Assembly: GCA_021740645.1 (NCBI GenBank)
Contig: JAIOZL010000012.1
Coordinates: 33,676 to 97,675, forward strand
Source of the DNA: Bacteroidales bacterium
GTDB lineage: Bacteria > Bacteroidota > Bacteroidia > Bacteroidales > JAADJA01
Direction: 5' to 3'
Length of the DNA stretch: 64,000 bases
Under the pieces are notes generated by a model, which made no database searches, was not told where the DNA came from, and saw only the letters and a list, made by a program, of their open reading frames with translations. The position numbers and the translations under genes were made by a program. Below are positions 55,515-63,767 of the stretch, one piece after another. Each line of letters starts with the position of its first letter. Positions within the stretch are counted from its first letter, which is position 1.

Positions 55515-57971
55515 ATGAAAACAAGATTACTCTTTTTAGTACTGGGCTTATATTCAGTTGTTTCCTATGCACAGGCACCTCAAGCAATCAAATATCAGGC
55601 AGTGGTAAGGAACGATGTCGGCGATTTTATCCAGGACCAAACCGTTAGCTTGCGAATTAGCATTCATCAGGGTTCTGCAGGAGGAACAATCGTTTACCAG
55701 GAAACGTTTAGCGTAATGACCAATGAATTCGGATTGGCAACCATTGAAATCGGTAACGGAACACCCGTAACCGGCACATTCCCGGATATAAGCTGGGCAA
55801 GTGATGATTATTTCATCGAAACAGAGCTCGACCCGGATGGTGGCAGTACCTATACCTCCATGGGAACATCCCAATTTTTAAGTGTTGCCTATGCATTGCA
55901 TGCCGGATCATCAGGAGATTCGCGATGGGATACATCCGGTAATAATATTTATTACAATGATGGGAAAGTGGGTATAGGCCTCACTTCACCGGAAGGGGAT
56001 TTCCATGTGGCGAAAAACACCCTAGGTCATGAAGGATTATTTGGGACTAATATTGGTACATTCCCACAAGGATCTTCTGTTTCTATTGGTAATGACAGCG
56101 ACGATGCTGTGCTGTATCTCGGTCAATCACCAACTAATAAGGGTTATATTGCCTGGGATCATAATTCCACTCCGGAGGATGGATATTTATCCATTGGAGG
56201 ATATGGTGGTACGGGTAATCTTATTTTACAGGAACTCGGCGGAAATGTTGGTATCGGAACCACAAATCCTTACGGTAAATTAAGTATACTCGGTAACATT
56301 GATCATGAATTCCCAACTGTAACAGTCGGCAATGCTTTGTCCGCTTGGGGCGGTACAAATTCTTCAATGTATGAAATTACAAATACAAGTGATAATGGAG
56401 GTGGCTTAATGGCCGGAATGATTAGTTCGTCCACTGGAGAATACTCATATGGTTTATACGGTTATAACAATGGTTCAGGTTATGGTGTTTATGGCATAAA
56501 TTGGTTACACTATAACCAAGGTTACCTGGGAAGTAATAATTATGGTGCTTATGGTGAGCATGGCTCTTCAGATAATTGGGGATTTATAGGCGGTAATAAT
56601 CATGGGGTTTATGGAGAGCATGGCTCTTCAGAAAATTGGGGCTATTTGGGCAGTTTTTATTATGGAGTCTATGGGAAGCATGTCGCTACACAAAATTATG
56701 GATATTTAGGTGGTTCAAGTTATGGGGTTTATGGAGCACACAATAGTGGTAACTATGCAGTATTGGGGAGTACAACATGTGGTTTATATGCAACAAATTA
56801 TACTACAAATCCGGGTGATTATGCTATTATAGGATATTCCTGGAATGATGCTGGAATTGGATATGGAGTAGAAGAATCTCTTGGTAGTGTAATGGGGGAA
56901 GAAGATGGGGGAAATTCATATACTTTTGGAGTTGCTGGCTACAGTTACGGTGGATATGAAAGATGCGGTGCAACATTTGGTAGCATTTTCGATGGATTTA
57001 ATTGGGGTTGCCTTGCTTACCAGAATTCGGGCAACACAGAATATGGAGGGTACTTTACCACCTACACAACAGGAATTGGTAAAGATTCAGATGTGCAGAT
57101 TAACAATGGTATAGGTGCCTGGGGCGACTTGTTTGGCGCTGATATACACGGTAAAATATATGGTACATACACCGAAGGAAACAATTTTGCTTTGTTTTCC
57201 AACGGGGACAATTATACCAATGGACTTGATGTACATCTGCAAAAAGATAAGAATGGGGAAAATGAAGTCCTATACACCCATGTTTCGACCGATGCCACCA
57301 TACAAACCAGTGGATATGCCACCCTTAACAATGGAGAAAGTGATATCGCTTTTGATAAAACATTTGCTGATGCTGTCTCATCTACAGCCCCCATTATTGT
57401 AACAGTAACCCCGGTCGGGAATTCAAATGGTGTATACCTTTCCGAAGTTAGCAGCGCAGGCTTTAAGATAGTCGAAAATAATGGTGGAAAAAGCAATGTC
57501 TCTGTCAACTATATTGCTATTGGAAAACGGGCCGGTTACGAAAATCCCCAATTGCCGGAAGAATTGATAAATGTCGATTTCACAGAAAAACTTGCGATAG
57601 GTTTGCACAATGATGGTGATACCGAATCAAATGGTGAAGGACTATACTACGAAAACGGCAAACTTTATGTTGGTACTCATCCTTCAGCTTTACCCGACCC
57701 AAACAGGTCGGCAAGAGAAGTATCATCTTTTGAAAGCCAGATGAAACCTGAAAGACAAAAACCTGAAGACAGGAAATATGAAATGAAGAGACCTGAAATC
57801 AGTAAACTTAATAAAACACTCCGACTTGGCCAGGCCGAAGACAACAGGGAAGAATCTGAAGAAATCCGAGGTATGGTTCGCAAAGTGGGCAAGGCTGTGC
57901 CAAAGAAAACAAGTTCCGAAAAAAATATTCCTGATTATAAAACCTATCATGGTGGGCTGGAAAAGAAATAA
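55515..57971 (+). CDS. Secreted protein with GYLGSxxYGVYGxH repeats, tail-fibre-like
   Basis: This protein has 818 residues from the ATG at 55515. The signal peptide is followed by a conserved N-terminal domain (QAIKYQAVVRNDVGDFIQDQ, GLATIEIGNGTPVTGTF) that is very common at the start of Bacteroidota surface proteins. A phage-tail-fibre-like stretch (VGIGLTSPEGDFHVA, NVGIGTTNPYGKLSI) comes next. Residues 337-416 hold four 20-residue repeats, and several looser Gly/Tyr repeats flank them. The final 100 residues are Lys/Glu-rich and helical (SQMKPERQKPEDRKYEMKRP) and contain no T9SS sorting domain. It lies 56 bases before the FISUMP gene and is probably cotranscribed with it. Confidence 0.75.
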   Translation: MKTRLLFLVLGLYSVVSYAQAPQAIKYQAVVRNDVGDFIQDQTVSLRISIHQGSAGGTIVYQETFSVMTNEFGLATIEIGNGTPVTGTFPDISWASDDYFIETELDPDGGSTYTSMGTSQFLSVAYALHAGSSGDSRWDTSGNNIYYNDGKVGIGLTSPEGDFHVAKNTLGHEGLFGTNIGTFPQGSSVSIGNDSDDAVLYLGQSPTNKGYIAWDHNSTPEDGYLSIGGYGGTGNLILQELGGNVGIGTTNPYGKLSILGNIDHEFPTVTVGNALSAWGGTNSSMYEITNTSDNGGGLMAGMISSSTGEYSYGLYGYNNGSGYGVYGINWLHYNQGYLGSNNYGAYGEHGSSDNWGFIGGNNHGVYGEHGSSENWGYLGSFYYGVYGKHVATQNYGYLGGSSYGVYGAHNSGNYAVLGSTTCGLYATNYTTNPGDYAIIGYSWNDAGIGYGVEESLGSVMGEEDGGNSYTFGVAGYSYGGYERCGATFGSIFDGFNWGCLAYQNSGNTEYGGYFTTYTTGIGKDSDVQINNGIGAWGDLFGADIHGKIYGTYTEGNNFALFSNGDNYTNGLDVHLQKDKNGENEVLYTHVSTDATIQTSGYATLNNGESDIAFDKTFADAVSSTAPIIVTVTPVGNSNGVYLSEVSSAGFKIVENNGGKSNVSVNYIAIGKRAGYENPQLPEELINVDFTEKLAIGLHNDGDTESNGEGLYYENGKLYVGTHPSALPDPNRSAREVSSFESQMKPERQKPEDRKYEMKRPEISKLNKTLRLGQAEDNREESEEIRGMVRKVGKAVPKKTSSEKNIPDYKTYHGGLEKK
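56523..56762 (+). repeat. Four tandem 60-bp repeats coding 20-residue units
   Basis: Each unit reads YLGSNNYGAYGEHGSSDNWG or a close variant (FIGGNNHGVYGEHGSSENWG). The units are contiguous and in phase with the reading frame. The first two units are the most alike at DNA level (both contain GAGCATGGCTCTTCAGA), showing recent duplication or conversion. Confidence 0.8.
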
Positions 57972-58027
57972 TAGAGTCGACCTATCACAGTGAAAAATAC
58001 TTGATAAATACAGTAATTGAAAAGCAA

Positions 58028-59542
58028 ATGGTATTTAACAAAAATCTAATGAAAGAAATAAGCTTAATCATACTCTATGGAATTTTATCTCATATGGTTT
58101 CGTCACAGTCACTCACACCTGAAGTGATGGCGACATCCGGCGATTATTATAAACAATCAAATTCCAGTATTAGTTTTACACTGGGTGAATCATCAACTGA
58201 AACCCATTCGGCTGGTGGTTATATACTAACACAGGGTTTCCAGCAGCCTTTTGGAGTAACGGTAAGAGGGGTTGATGTTCATGTTTTTTTGGAAGGGCCC
58301 TTTGGCACTTTTCAAATGAATACTGAACTAAATACAAAAAATCTGATCCCTGTTAACCAGCCATACAACGATCCTCCCTGGAATTACGATGGCAATGAAA
58401 GCGCAGATCCCATTCCCAATCCGGATGTGGTTGACTGGGTCCTGATTGAATTGAGGGATGCAGATAGTGCAGGATCAGCCAAACCATCTACGAGGATTGC
58501 CCGTCAAGCGGCATTTTTATTAAAGAACGGCTCTGTGGTCGGAGTGGATGGTTCATCCATTCTTCAATTTAACCATGTTTTAAAACATAAATTATTTGTT
58601 GCGGTTTGGCATAGAAACCATCTTGGAATCATTTCGGCCGATCCGGTACCACGCGAAGGAGGAATACATTTGATCGATTTTTCAACATCCTTGACTACAG
58701 TTTATCATGGAGCCGATGGTTATAAAGAAGTCAGTCCCGGTTTGGATGTTTTTGCCATGGCAGGTGGAGATGCCAATGCTGATGGGATTATAGATAATGT
58801 TGACAAGACACTCTGGAATGCTGATGCAGGAACACAAGGTTATAAAGCTACCGATTTTGATCTGGATGCCCAGGTCAATAACCAGGCTAAAAACAAAACA
58901 TGGGTGTATAATGGACCCTACTCAAGCCAGGTTATAGTTCCAAGCGGATGCGGCACCCCCTTCGTCGATGATCGTAATGGTCAAAGTTACAATACGGTAG
59001 AGATAGGATCCCAGTGCTGGATGGCTGAAAACCTGAATATCGGGGCACTGGTCATCGCTGGTACTGCACAAAGCAACAATGGATTGATCGAAAGATACTG
59101 CTACAATAACAGTATCAGCAATTGCGATATCTACGGCGGTCTTTACCAATGGGATGAGGCTATGGCCTACTCCACCATGGAAGGTACACAGGGGATATGC
59201 CCGGATGGCTGGCATCTGCCAAAAAATTCGGAGTTCATAGAATTATTGGCTTTCCTGGGGAGTGAAGCAGGAAGCATGTTAAAGGAAGCGGGTACTGAAC
59301 ACTGGATTGCACCGAATATTGCCACCAATGAAAGTGGATTCACAGCACTTGGTGCAGGTTTCGTGCAAAATCCCGGCAATTTTTTCTCACTAAAAGCCAG
59401 GGCTGGTTTCTGGTCATCAAGTGAACCATTCCCTTCAGGGGTTTTTGCCTATTACATTTATCTGGTTAATTACAATCCGTCGGTGTATAATTATAATAAT
59501 TCCAAGACCCTGGCCTATTCTGTCAGGTGCCTGAAGGATTAG
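58028..59542 (+). CDS. Secreted protein with EGPFG module, calcium loops and C-terminal FISUMP domain
   Basis: This protein has 504 residues from the ATG at 58028; the ATG at 58049 is also possible and would begin the signal peptide directly (MKEISLIILYGILSHMVSSQ). Residues 35-75 have TLGESSTETHSAGGYILTQG. The shared module then runs from VHVFLEGPFGTFQMNTEL through VVDWVLIELRDA to HRNHLGIISADP. It is followed by calcium-loop motifs GDANADGIIDNVDK and DFDLDAQVNNQAK. The C-terminal 190 residues are a FISUMP domain (FVDDRNGQSYNTVEIGSQCW, MAENLNIG, ICPDGWHLPKNSEF). FISUMP is known from Fibrobacter cell-surface proteins; its function is unknown. Confidence 0.85.
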   Translation: MVFNKNLMKEISLIILYGILSHMVSSQSLTPEVMATSGDYYKQSNSSISFTLGESSTETHSAGGYILTQGFQQPFGVTVRGVDVHVFLEGPFGTFQMNTELNTKNLIPVNQPYNDPPWNYDGNESADPIPNPDVVDWVLIELRDADSAGSAKPSTRIARQAAFLLKNGSVVGVDGSSILQFNHVLKHKLFVAVWHRNHLGIISADPVPREGGIHLIDFSTSLTTVYHGADGYKEVSPGLDVFAMAGGDANADGIIDNVDKTLWNADAGTQGYKATDFDLDAQVNNQAKNKTWVYNGPYSSQVIVPSGCGTPFVDDRNGQSYNTVEIGSQCWMAENLNIGALVIAGTAQSNNGLIERYCYNNSISNCDIYGGLYQWDEAMAYSTMEGTQGICPDGWHLPKNSEFIELLAFLGSEAGSMLKEAGTEHWIAPNIATNESGFTALGAGFVQNPGNFFSLKARAGFWSSSEPFPSGVFAYYIYLVNYNPSVYNYNNSKTLAYSVRCLKD

Positions 59543-59710
59543 GGGCTCTCAGCTTGTTATCTGCCTGACTAACTTTTACAGATAGATGTCGAGTTGTTTG
59601 GTGGAGTACTTTAAAATTGCGCTTTAAAATAATACCACTTTTTGCTGCACAAAAGAGGACGGGTTGAGATAGCCGATGTTGTTGAATTATCATGAGATTA
59701 ATGGGATGGT

Positions 59711-59749
59711 CTATTGTAAATAACTCTATTTACATTTCATTTACAATAG
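59711..59749. repeat. 11-bp perfect inverted repeat upstream of the DUF1573 gene
   Basis: CTATTGTAAAT (59711-59721) and ATTTACAATAG (59739-59749) are perfect arms around 17 bases. It ends about 40 bases before the -7 element (59791-59798) of the DUF1573 gene. It lacks a T-run, so a regulator-binding site is more likely than a terminator. The remaining part of the gap from 59543 shows no gene. Confidence 0.5.
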
Positions 59750-59829
59750 TAAAAATATGTTAATAATACTGATTCGGTTAAATTTATAAATACATTTGAC
59801 AAATCTCAAATATTAAAACCTGTTTAAAA

Positions 59830-60384
59830 ATGAACAAAACAATTTTAACACTTCTCCTGTTTTGTTTTGCTGTATTTTCTGTCAGTGCCCAGGTAGAAAA
59901 TACTAAAGCCTCATCTGATTCTGAAAAGAGTGCTGTGGTGCAAAACAAAACGACTAAGGAGAAAATGAACGAAAAAGGGGCAGTTCAAACCAATCCGCAG
60001 GCTGATAATCCAAATGCACCTGACATCCAGTTTGACAAAATGGTTCACGATTACGGGACCATTGAGCAAAATGCTGATGGAAGCTGTAAGTTTAAATTTG
60101 TCAATGTTGGGAAAGAACCCTTAATTCTTTCCAATGTAAGGTCGAGCTGAGGTTGCACAATTCCAGCATGGCCAAGGCAGCCTGTATTACCTGGTGATTC
60201 TGCAGAAATAACTGTAAAATACAACACCAAAAAGGTAGGAACAATAAATAAAAGCATATATGTTTATTCAAATGCTAAGCAATCGACACTAACTTTAAAG
60301 ATTCAGGGAAAAGTTGAAGCAGCCTCTGCTACTACTTTGCCTGAAAAGAATCTTGATAAAAACGGAGCACCTGTAAATAAATAG
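59830..60384 (+). CDS. DUF1573 exported protein with in-frame UGA at a conserved cysteine
   Basis: The frame opens at ATG 59830 with the signal peptide MNKTILTLLLFCFAVFSVSA, passes a polar linker and enters the DUF1573 domain (DIQFDKMVHDYGTIEQNADG, FKFVNVGKEPLILSNVRSS). Codon 107 (60148-60150) is TGA. The same frame then continues GCTIPAWPRQPVLPGDSAEI, VKYNTKKVGTINKSIYVYSN and QSTLTLKIQGKVE, and ends with TAG at 60382-60384, giving 184 codons. The usual family motif at this point is SSCGCT, so TGA stands in place of the first cysteine. Everything after it is intact. A -7 element TACATTTG is at 59791-59798 and a terminator follows. It is either a selenoprotein or a newly broken gene. Confidence 0.8.
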
Positions 60385-60414
60385 AATATTTACATTGATA
60401 AAAAGACTTTTAGG

Positions 60415-60450
60415 AAAGCTGGGATCAACCCTGATCTCAGCTTTTTCTTT
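60415..60450 (+). terminator. Terminator after the DUF1573 gene
   Basis: AAAGCTGGGATCA (60415-60427) pairs with TGATCTCAGCTTT (60432-60444), with one G-U pair and a 4-base loop, followed by TTCTTTTCC. Its presence after the last codon of the full-length frame fits an expressed gene. Confidence 0.85.
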
Positions 60451-60621
60451 TCCTAATGGTTTGTACTTAAAAGTCAGATTAAATTTTATTATCCGGGAGA
60501 TTCAAAATATTCAGCGGTTCCGAAGTTACCCTCAACTGCTTCAAGCGGGAGGGGCAATTAATGAATTGGATGGCATCCAAATAATTTTGATAAATAATAT
60601 TAATTGTAATCAAGAAGATCA

Positions 60622-60656
60622 AATAAAAAGCCCCGAAGATTTCACAACAGGGCTTT
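60622..60656 (-). terminator. Terminator of the chimeric minus-strand pseudogene
   Basis: On the minus strand AAAGCCC (60656-60650) pairs with GGGCTTT (60633-60627), followed by TTATTTG. It lies 25 bases after the stop of the minus-strand remnant. Confidence 0.7.
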
Positions 60657-60680
60657 AAAGCTCTAACTATATTTTTAAAT

Positions 60681-61077
60681 TTAATTAATCACTAGCTTCC
60701 TTGTAACTACTTTATTTTTATAGAATACTTTTATAAAATAAATTCCAGGCTCAAAATCTGCAACATCAATTTCAGATTTATTTCCGTATTCAGCCTTTAC
60801 TAATAAAGTCTTTCCAGCCAAATTGATCAATTGAACCTTTTCCCTCAAGTTTTTCTGAAAGATTCAGCGCATTGTGAGCATACTTTATACAAAGTTCAGG
60901 TTCGCGTGCAAGTAAGCTGTCCGACAGTTTTATTAATATGTCCAACTTTTCATCATCAGCAAGTGCATCAAACTCAATATTATTCAGGCTATGCAACGAT
61001 AGACTATCATGGGAATTAAAACCCAGTAACAATAAATTTAATAGGAAAATGAGAATTATTTCTCCCGTTTTATTCAT
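60681..61077 (-). pseudogene. Deletion scar: start of a TPR-like gene joined to a T9SS sorting-domain end
   Basis: From the ATG at 61077 the minus strand reads a signal peptide (MNKTGEIILIFLLNLLLLGF) and a TPR-like stretch (ADDEKLDILIKLSDSLLARE, CIKYAHNALNLSEKLEGKG), as found at the N-terminus of TPR sensor proteins. Near 60835 the coding sense switches frame. The other frame then reads EKVQLINLAGKTLLVKAEYG, DVADFEPGIYFIKVFYKNKV and ends VTRKLVIN with TAA at 60683-60681, a T9SS sorting domain end. The two halves come from unrelated gene types, so a deletion has removed the end of one gene and most of another. Confidence 0.7.
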
Positions 61078-61189
61078 CAAATTGCTTGAATGTATTAACA
61101 CAAAGATATTGAAATCACAAAACTAATTTGGTGTAAGGATGCCAAAAAATATAAGGATCTAGTAAATTAAGTCAATATTTATTCTAAAT

Positions 61190-61208
61190 TTCAAGCATAA
61201 TGCTTGAA
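61190..61208. repeat. REP-like palindrome
   Basis: TTCAAGCAT and ATGCTTGAA form 9-bp arms around one base (61190-61208), followed by GCGGAGAAG. The core TTCAAGC..GCTTGAA is the same as in the repeats beside the RAYT gene at the right edge. A half copy, CTGCTTCAAGCGGG, lies at 60537-60550. Confidence 0.55.
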
Positions 61209-61366
61209 GCGGAGAAGTGGAACCTATAATAGTTCGTGAGATTATTCTGTCCATCAAACTTCAATCAATTATCTGTTATTTCTTTACAATTATTTAAAAA
61301 AATCTATTATTTTAGTAAGCTCATCAATTTCAACTATTCGTCATCAAATCAATAAACAATAAAATC

Positions 61367-63625
61367 ATGAAAAAAATCTTTACCACCCTATTTTTTACAG
61401 TCATACTCTGTAATTTCATTTTCGCTCAGGATGCAGCCTCACTGGAAGCACAGGGAATTGATATTCCTGGCTCCGCAGTAAAAGTGAACATCCCCTTTAA
61501 TAATACTTTTATTTCATTTGATAGCATTCCACCAGGTGGATTGATATTAATACCCGAAAGTACCGGCGATTTGGTCATGGCTTTTGACCCGGTTACCGGT
61601 GACTTGATTAACGACAGTCTGATCGTAGATGATGATGTTAATGATTTTTTCGCAACCCCTATTCAAGCCATTCAAAATCCTACCAAAGACAGGTTGTACG
61701 TGTCTGACCAGGTGAAGGACCTTGTCCAGGAATTTGATAACGATGGGAACTATCTTGGAATTTTTGCTCCGGCCGGAGGGCAAAACACTGCTTATGCAGA
61801 TAATATCAGAGGATTGTGCCTCAAACATGGTACTGATCACATTTTAGTTGCAGATGGAAACAATGATGCTATACAGGAATTTGATGGTTCAGGGAATTAC
61901 GTGGGAACATTTGGTCCCCAGGGTGCCTTCGATCCTTTTGATATTATTTACTGGGCAGTAAACGACCAGTACCTCATCAATGATATTTCCGGTAGTGGCA
62001 CGAATGACTTTTTGATTGTTCTGGACAATGCAGGAAATATTCAGGGCCAGATAGCGACAGGTTTTGCATTTCCGGAACAAATTGCCCTGGCAGCTAACGG
62101 TAACATCCTGGTGGCAACATTCTCATCACCATCGGGAATTTATGAATTTGCTCCTGATGGAACACTTGTAGGTTATTACGACGTAGTTAGTTCTTGCAGA
62201 GGAGTTTATGAGCTGCCTAATGGCAACCTGCTGGTTACATCCGGTGGTGGTGTGTATGAGATCAGCAAAAACAATGTCCTCGTGGACACTAAAATAAGCT
62301 CAACATCCATGAATTTCAGGTTTATTGAATTTGTTTCACCCCCTACGGGAGGAGGTGTATTAGTTAAATTCAGAGTGGATATGTCACAACAGATCATTCC
62401 TGCTGAAGGAGTCCATATTGCCGGTAATTTTCAGAATTGGGATCCAGGGGCAACGATCATGAGCGATTCAGGAGATGATATTTATACCTATACCCAATAC
62501 TTTAATCCGGGCGACTCACTGCAGTTTAAATATATTAATGGGGATGAATGGGGTGAAGATGAAACCGTACCACCTGAATGTGCATTTGATAACAACAGGC
62601 TATTGATCGTTCCGGAATCAGATACGACCCTGGTGGCAGTTTGCTTTGGCAGTTGCGAACCTTGTGGTAATCCAGTACCAGTCACCTTCCAGGTAGACAT
62701 GTCACAACAAACAATTTCACCTGATGGTGTTCATATTGCAGGATCATTCCAGGGATGGAACCCCGGTGCTACAGAAATGACCACCTTAAACGATAGCATT
62801 TTTACTTATACCCAAATATTTACTGAAGGCAGTTATATAGAGTTCAAATTTATTAATGGCGATGAATGGGGTGAAGATGAAACTGTACCTGCAGAATGTG
62901 CTCAAAATAATAATCGCTTTCTCAATGTACCAGGCTCTGATACAACCCTAATGGCAGTTTGTTTTGGGAGTTGTGATCCTTGTGAGATTGTTGCAGATAC
63001 TGTGAAAGTCACTTTTAGGGTGGATATGTCAGAACAAATGGTTTCTGGTGATGGCATTCACCTGGCCGGAAGTTTCCAGGGATGGGATCCTGCCACCACA
63101 GAAATGACCTTATTTGGTAACAATCTTTATGAAATAGAATTGACCCTTGATCAAACGGAATATTACGAATTTGTTTTTATTAACGGAAATACCTGGGAAG
63201 GGCAAGAGTCAGTTCCTCCGGCGTGTGGAGTTGATAACGGTAATGGTGGCTTTAACAGGTACATCACAGCACCGGTATCAGATACTACCTTAATGGATGT
63301 ATGTTTCAGTAGCTGCGAGCCATGTGATGTGGGGATTAGAGACTTTAACTACGATGTATCTGAATTAAAAGTATTTCCTAATCCGTTTACCGGTAAATTG
63401 AATGTGGAATTTCAGGCTCCTGAGCAGGGGCAACTAATATTAGCACTGACGGACCCTATTGGAAGGGAGTTGCAAATATATGAATCGCTTTCAGTAGTAA
63501 AAGGTCATAATACATTTCTATTAAGGATGGAAGAGTATCTTCCCGGAATATATTTCATTCGCGCAAAATTCATGTATTCAGATCAGGTTACTAACCAAAT
63601 GGTTAAGATTGTGAAAAAAATATAG
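61367..63625 (+). CDS. T9SS-exported protein with NHL-like propeller and three CBM-type repeats
   Basis: This 752-residue protein has a signal peptide (KKIFTTLFFTVILCNFIFAQ) and an N-terminal propeller of NHL-like blades (VQEFDNDGNYLGIFAPAG, IQEFDGSGNYVGTFGPQG). Three repeats of about 107 residues begin at residues 333, 439 and 548 (VKFRVDMSQQIIPAEGVHIA, VTFQVDMSQQTISPDGVHIA, VTFRVDMSEQMVSGDGIHLA), each with a Cys-rich end CFGSCEPC or similar. The repeats resemble starch-binding or glycogen-binding beta sandwiches (CBM20/48 type: GVHIAGNFQNWDPGAT). The end is a T9SS sorting domain (LKVFPNPFTGKLNVEFQ, GIYFIRAKF). It may bind a polysaccharide outside the cell; no catalytic site is seen. Confidence 0.82.
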   Translation: MKKIFTTLFFTVILCNFIFAQDAASLEAQGIDIPGSAVKVNIPFNNTFISFDSIPPGGLILIPESTGDLVMAFDPVTGDLINDSLIVDDDVNDFFATPIQAIQNPTKDRLYVSDQVKDLVQEFDNDGNYLGIFAPAGGQNTAYADNIRGLCLKHGTDHILVADGNNDAIQEFDGSGNYVGTFGPQGAFDPFDIIYWAVNDQYLINDISGSGTNDFLIVLDNAGNIQGQIATGFAFPEQIALAANGNILVATFSSPSGIYEFAPDGTLVGYYDVVSSCRGVYELPNGNLLVTSGGGVYEISKNNVLVDTKISSTSMNFRFIEFVSPPTGGGVLVKFRVDMSQQIIPAEGVHIAGNFQNWDPGATIMSDSGDDIYTYTQYFNPGDSLQFKYINGDEWGEDETVPPECAFDNNRLLIVPESDTTLVAVCFGSCEPCGNPVPVTFQVDMSQQTISPDGVHIAGSFQGWNPGATEMTTLNDSIFTYTQIFTEGSYIEFKFINGDEWGEDETVPAECAQNNNRFLNVPGSDTTLMAVCFGSCDPCEIVADTVKVTFRVDMSEQMVSGDGIHLAGSFQGWDPATTEMTLFGNNLYEIELTLDQTEYYEFVFINGNTWEGQESVPPACGVDNGNGGFNRYITAPVSDTTLMDVCFSSCEPCDVGIRDFNYDVSELKVFPNPFTGKLNVEFQAPEQGQLILALTDPIGRELQIYESLSVVKGHNTFLLRMEEYLPGIYFIRAKFMYSDQVTNQMVKIVKKI

Positions 63626-63637
63626 TGGATCTATTAT

Positions 63638-63674
63638 ATCAGAAGTTCCGGATATTAAATCCGGAACTTCTGAT
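63638..63674. other. 16-bp perfect hairpin after the CBM-repeat gene
   Basis: ATCAGAAGTTCCGGAT (63638-63653) pairs without mismatch with ATCCGGAACTTCTGAT (63659-63674) over a 5-base loop. There is no T-run on either side, so it is a strong stem that may stop RNA polymerase or protect RNA ends, rather than a normal terminator. Confidence 0.6.
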
Positions 63675-63675
63675 T

Positions 63676-63766
63676 CCTCACACCGCTTCAAGGTCCCTTC
63701 AAGCGTCCCGCTTGAAGCATCAACAACCTCACACCGCTTCAAGCGTCACGCTTGAAGTATCAACAA
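63676..63766. repeat. Two tandem REP-like units beside a RAYT gene
   Basis: Unit A (63676-63726) and unit B (63727-63766) both start CCTCACACCGCTTCAAG and end CTTGAAG-C/T-ATCAACAA. Unit B holds a palindrome with 10-bp arms around one base (CTTCAAGCGT and ACGCTTGAAG, 63737-63757). Unit A has the same with about ten extra bases. They lie directly after the stop codon of the transposase-like gene. Confidence 0.75.
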
Positions 63767-63767
63767 C

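Noticed and set aside
60395..60658. 87-codon open frame after the DUF1573 gene
   Set aside because: It overlaps the plus-strand terminator at 60415-60450 and the minus-strand terminator near 60622-60656, has no protein-like features and begins with a poor start.
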